From Flagellimonas chongwuensis (lineage in GTDB: Bacteria; Bacteroidota; Bacteroidia; Flavobacteriales; Flavobacteriaceae), in assembly GCF_013376415.1 (NCBI RefSeq), contig NZ_WYET01000007.1, positions 186,001-250,000 of the forward strand: a DNA stretch of 64,000 nucleotides, in the 5' to 3' direction. How positions within the stretch are numbered: position 1 is the stretch's first letter; every line of letters begins with the position of its first letter. Below the pieces are notes generated by a model, which was not told where the DNA came from, ran no database searches, and saw nothing but the letters and a program-made list of their open reading frames with translations. Made by a program: the position numbers and the translations under genes. This document shows positions 61,470-64,000 of the stretch, piece by piece.

Positions 61470-62930
61470 TCAATGCTGTTTCACCCACGCTGTTTTATCA
61501 CCTTGCTCCATGATACATTTAACAACTTTTCCATCAGAATCCTTAACAAATTCAATAGTTGCTAGAGGTTTTACAATGTCGACTACGAAAGTAGTACCGT
61601 TCAAAGAGGTTAGGTTTGATTTCCATTTACCTTTTTCTTCTAGGAGCAACTTGTTCCTTTTTAAACGTACCTCAATCGCTCTATTCCCTTTTATATAAGT
61701 TCCGGCATATTTTCTCAAGTCAATATCATTGAGCTCTACAGTGGTTGAAACTGTTAAGGTCTCAAAACCAGGCCACTCGTATACCAACCCTACGCTTCTA
61801 ATGATTTCTTCAATAATCTCCGTATTTGTGCCATTGGACATAACGACAACCCCATTTCCATTATCAGCGCTAAAGATGAATTTGCCCCTAAATCCCCTAT
61901 TGGCACCGGAATGCTGCAGATACAATGTTTCATTTTTTATTTCACGAAAAAGGCCTAGTGCCGAAATGCTTCCCTCAAGTGTTGGTTCTATTATCTCAGT
62001 CGCCGAATCCTTTGCTAGTATTTTACCATTACCAGAAGAGAGGCACATTTGAAAATCGATGATCAACCTTCCTAAATCAGTTGGCGTTGTCCATAAGCCC
62101 GCTGCTGCCGACTCTGGATAGATATTGTAATTATTACTCAAAAGTTTACCTCTTTCAGAATGAGCAAAAGCCAATTCTTCAGGATATTTATCCAATTCTA
62201 TCGAGTAAAAGGATTGGTCCATTCCCAAAGGAGTGAATACGTTTTCATTTACAAAGCGCTCATAGGCAACTTTGGAATTATCCGAAATGATAAGTTGGGA
62301 TATAGTGACACCTCCCCCTGAGTATTTGAATTCGCTATTCGCTGGTAAAATCTGTACAACTTTTTCAGAATTCGATGGCTTTATACCATTCAAAATTTGA
62401 ACAATGCTTGGAAGATGCTCCGAGTTCCAGTATCCTCTAAAACCATGAACGGATAACCCTGCTGTATGGTTCAACAGTTGACGTAAAGTAATTGGCTCTT
62501 CACCAAAGTCTATATTATATGGGAATTTCCAAGATGTCAAATACTGATTGATATCCTTATCCAAATCAATTTTATTTAATTCCTTCAGCCTCATCATTGC
62601 CACTGCATTAACGAACTTACTCATAGAAGCGGCTTGAAAAACTGTCTGTTCAGTAATATCTGGTTTTATTGGGTTACCAGTTTCTCCATATCCTTTGGCC
62701 CATTCAATTATATAGTCATGAATTACAGCAATGCTAAGTCCCTTCGTGTTGTATTTGTGCATTCGGTCCTTAAGCTTCCATAGAGATTGGTCTTTTCTAA
62801 GGACTAAGGGGGCAAGGCTATTTTCAACCTGTTCAATTCTTTGATCAATAGTTGTATTGGTCTGAGAATATGAGATGACACTCGTATTGGCAATCGAGAA
62901 GATGACAAGCAGCTGCTTTTTTATTGTCAT
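61470..62930 (-). CDS. Exported serine hydrolase, class C beta-lactamase/esterase fold
   Basis: Begun at the ATG at 62930, the product is about 486 aa with a signal peptide (MTIKKQLLVIFSIANTSVISYSQ). The beta-lactamase superfamily motifs are visible: SxxK in ASMSKF, the Tyr site in FKYSGGG, and a third motif HSGANRG. It also carries a C-terminal beta domain. Proteins of this type act as esterases, D-amino-peptidases or penicillin-binding-like enzymes, so antibiotic resistance should not be assumed. A 13-residue N-terminal extension from 62969 is possible but would precede the signal sequence. Confidence 0.87.
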   Translation of the reverse strand: MTIKKQLLVIFSIANTSVISYSQTNTTIDQRIEQVENSLAPLVLRKDQSLWKLKDRMHKYNTKGLSIAVIHDYIIEWAKGYGETGNPIKPDITEQTVFQAASMSKFVNAVAMMRLKELNKIDLDKDINQYLTSWKFPYNIDFGEEPITLRQLLNHTAGLSVHGFRGYWNSEHLPSIVQILNGIKPSNSEKVVQILPANSEFKYSGGGVTISQLIISDNSKVAYERFVNENVFTPLGMDQSFYSIELDKYPEELAFAHSERGKLLSNNYNIYPESAAAGLWTTPTDLGRLIIDFQMCLSSGNGKILAKDSATEIIEPTLEGSISALGLFREIKNETLYLQHSGANRGFRGKFIFSADNGNGVVVMSNGTNTEIIEEIIRSVGLVYEWPGFETLTVSTTVELNDIDLRKYAGTYIKGNRAIEVRLKRNKLLLEEKGKWKSNLTSLNGTTFVVDIVKPLATIEFVKDSDGKVVKCIMEQGDKTAWVKQH

Positions 62931-63018
62931 GGTTTGGTATTTGGTTTCCAATATCAAAGATTGTTCCAATTTACAGGTATTTAATTCGAACAGTATGCTC
63001 TATTTCAGATTTATACAT

Positions 63019-63042
63019 AAAAAACTCCCCTTAAAAGGGGAG
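63019..63042 (-). terminator. Terminator of the T9SS-secreted protein gene
   Basis: CTCCCC (63025-63030) and GGGGAG (63037-63042), extendable to 8 bp, followed on the minus strand by six T residues. Confidence 0.8.
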
Positions 63043-63079
63043 CCTTCATCAAAAAAACAACAACCTATAAAAACCACAA

Positions 63080-64000
63080 TTACTGTCGTATTATTTTCCC
63101 ACTATACGTCTTATTATGGACCACATCGCCAATGCGGTAGAGGTACATGCCCTTGGGCAGATGGCCCAGCTCCAAACGAATGCTGTTCTCGTAACCTGTT
63201 GGAGCTTGGGTATCTGCATAAACCACCTGACCGCTTAAGTTGACCACACGCACGTATACTTCATCTGTTTTTTCAGGAATGGAAATGTCGGTGTAATTAA
63301 CAAAAGGGTTAGGGTAACTTTTGAGGGTCAAAACTGTATCCACTTCATCAAATGTGGTAATTGCCTCTTCATCTGGCTCCAATTCATTTTCTACTATACC
63401 AATTTCCTCTTGAGATGGTTGGTCCATGGCCGACTTGGTCAAAGCCACCTTATCCACTTTCAATTCAAAAGGTTGATAATTTTCATAATCGCCCTGTATA
63501 GAAATGACTATGCTACGCAATTGATCAAAACCAATGTATTTACCTTCGAATTCTGAAAATGCCAAGCTAATTGTCTTTGCCTCAGTATTGGGTTCCACGG
63601 CATAACGTAAACGTTCGGACCAATCGCTCGTAGTATCGGTCACCAAACTTATTTCTACGGGGACATCATTGACAAGGTTGAACTGTAGGTATTGATAATC
63701 CCCAATGGGCAATTGAAGGTCTCCAGCCAAAACATTTCTGAATACATTTACTGTTTCCTTCACTTCTCCTTGAACCACAACACCACGTTCCACGGCATGA
63801 CCGTCAACTTCCCAAGCTTCGTGGGGAGTTACCTCAAAAACCTCCAAGCTATCTACTTGAGCGTTTAAATCAACACCCCATGGACCGTCGGCCAGGTAAA
63901 TGGCATCGTGCTGATATGAATTTTCCGCGATAATAGACAATCCCATATCGAACAGATGACCTGAATCCACTGTAATCTGCTGCTCCCATTCCCCGCTTAA
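63080..64000 (-). CDS. T9SS type A sorting-domain protein (5' partial)
   Basis: The frame is open to the right edge of the window, so the N-terminus is missing. The visible part has a carbohydrate-binding-like or lectin-like beta domain (QFNLVNDVPVEISLVTDTTSDWSERLRYAVEP) and a type A T9SS C-terminal signal of about 75 residues (SYPNPFVNYTDISIPEKTDE ... LPKGMYLYRIGDVVHNKTYSGKIIRQ). The protein is therefore carried to the cell surface or medium by T9SS and the tail is removed or anchored. The missing N-terminal part probably holds the enzyme or binding domain. Confidence 0.88.
   Translation of the reverse strand, partial: LSGEWEQQITVDSGHLFDMGLSIIAENSYQHDAIYLADGPWGVDLNAQVDSLEVFEVTPHEAWEVDGHAVERGVVVQGEVKETVNVFRNVLAGDLQLPIGDYQYLQFNLVNDVPVEISLVTDTTSDWSERLRYAVEPNTEAKTISLAFSEFEGKYIGFDQLRSIVISIQGDYENYQPFELKVDKVALTKSAMDQPSQEEIGIVENELEPDEEAITTFDEVDTVLTLKSYPNPFVNYTDISIPEKTDEVYVRVVNLSGQVVYADTQAPTGYENSIRLELGHLPKGMYLYRIGDVVHNKTYSGKIIRQ

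Noticed and set aside
61470..62930. Antibiotic-resistance beta-lactamase
   Set aside because: The SxxK/Tyr/HxG set is shared by many esterases and peptidases, the protein has an extra C-terminal domain, and nothing points to beta-lactam hydrolysis.
1..64000. tRNA, rRNA, CRISPR arrays, insertion sequences, phage genes
   Set aside because: None seen by reading both strands for cloverleaf-like sequences, spaced repeats, transposase or integrase motifs.

Overview
The window is chromosomal DNA of a Bacteroidota bacterium, most likely a marine member of the Flavobacteriaceae. Supporting signs are a SusC/SusD pair, a type IX secretion (T9SS) C-terminal sorting domain, OmpA/PD40 proteins, many lipoproteins, and Bacteroidota-type promoters with TAnnTTTG -7 elements. 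I saw no tRNA, rRNA, CRISPR array, phage or insertion sequence. Genus is not determined.

Layout. (1) 1-3650: 3' part of an OmpA/PD40 protein, a D-amino-acid-type aminotransferase and an exported M20 peptidase. (2) 3670-21190: a glycoside-use locus. A leftward susC-susD-VCBS/ASPIC set diverges from a Nudix-fold regulator followed by a GMC oxidoreductase, its gluconate-dehydrogenase-subunit-3-like partner, a Gfo/Idh/MocA oxidoreductase, a DUF1593 protein and a GH3 glucosidase. Together these suggest uptake of a glycoside and periplasmic oxidation to 3-keto sugars. (3) 21319-37888: a Crp/Fnr regulator, then a complete nitrate assimilation island. It holds a nitrate reductase fused to its flavoprotein, a rubredoxin protein, a NarL-type regulator, a porin, NarK, siroheme methyltransferase, NirBD, DUF4202, a NarX-like sensor kinase and DUF7009. 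Four promoters share a NarL-style 7-2-7 palindrome that overlaps the -7 element.

(4) 37992-48319: membrane and stress genes. They include a Pycsar-effector-like protein with a degenerate HD domain, a DUF2652 cyclase-fold protein, a PA2169 protein, a DJ-1/PfpI protein, a ribosome hibernation factor and a PAP2 phosphatase. Two exported proteins share an uncharacterised kinase-like domain, and one of them also carries a phosphoesterase domain and an Omp85 barrel. (5) 48987-61435: a candidate exopolysaccharide synthesis and export locus. It has a response-regulator/GT2 fusion, a GT-C membrane protein, a lipoprotein, a GH5-like hydrolase, a GT4, a Wzx/PelG-like flippase, a STAS protein and a TPR/beta-barrel outer-membrane protein. 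Its intergenic regions share a 13-16 bp motif and a CTTAACCT leader, so it looks like one regulon, similar in parts to Pel but not the same. (6) 61470-64000: a class C beta-lactamase-fold serine hydrolase and the 3' end of a T9SS-secreted protein.

The strongest candidates for undescribed biology are the polysaccharide locus with its private motif, the kinase-like domain shared by the 41377 and 44600 genes, and the nitrate-island promoter architecture.
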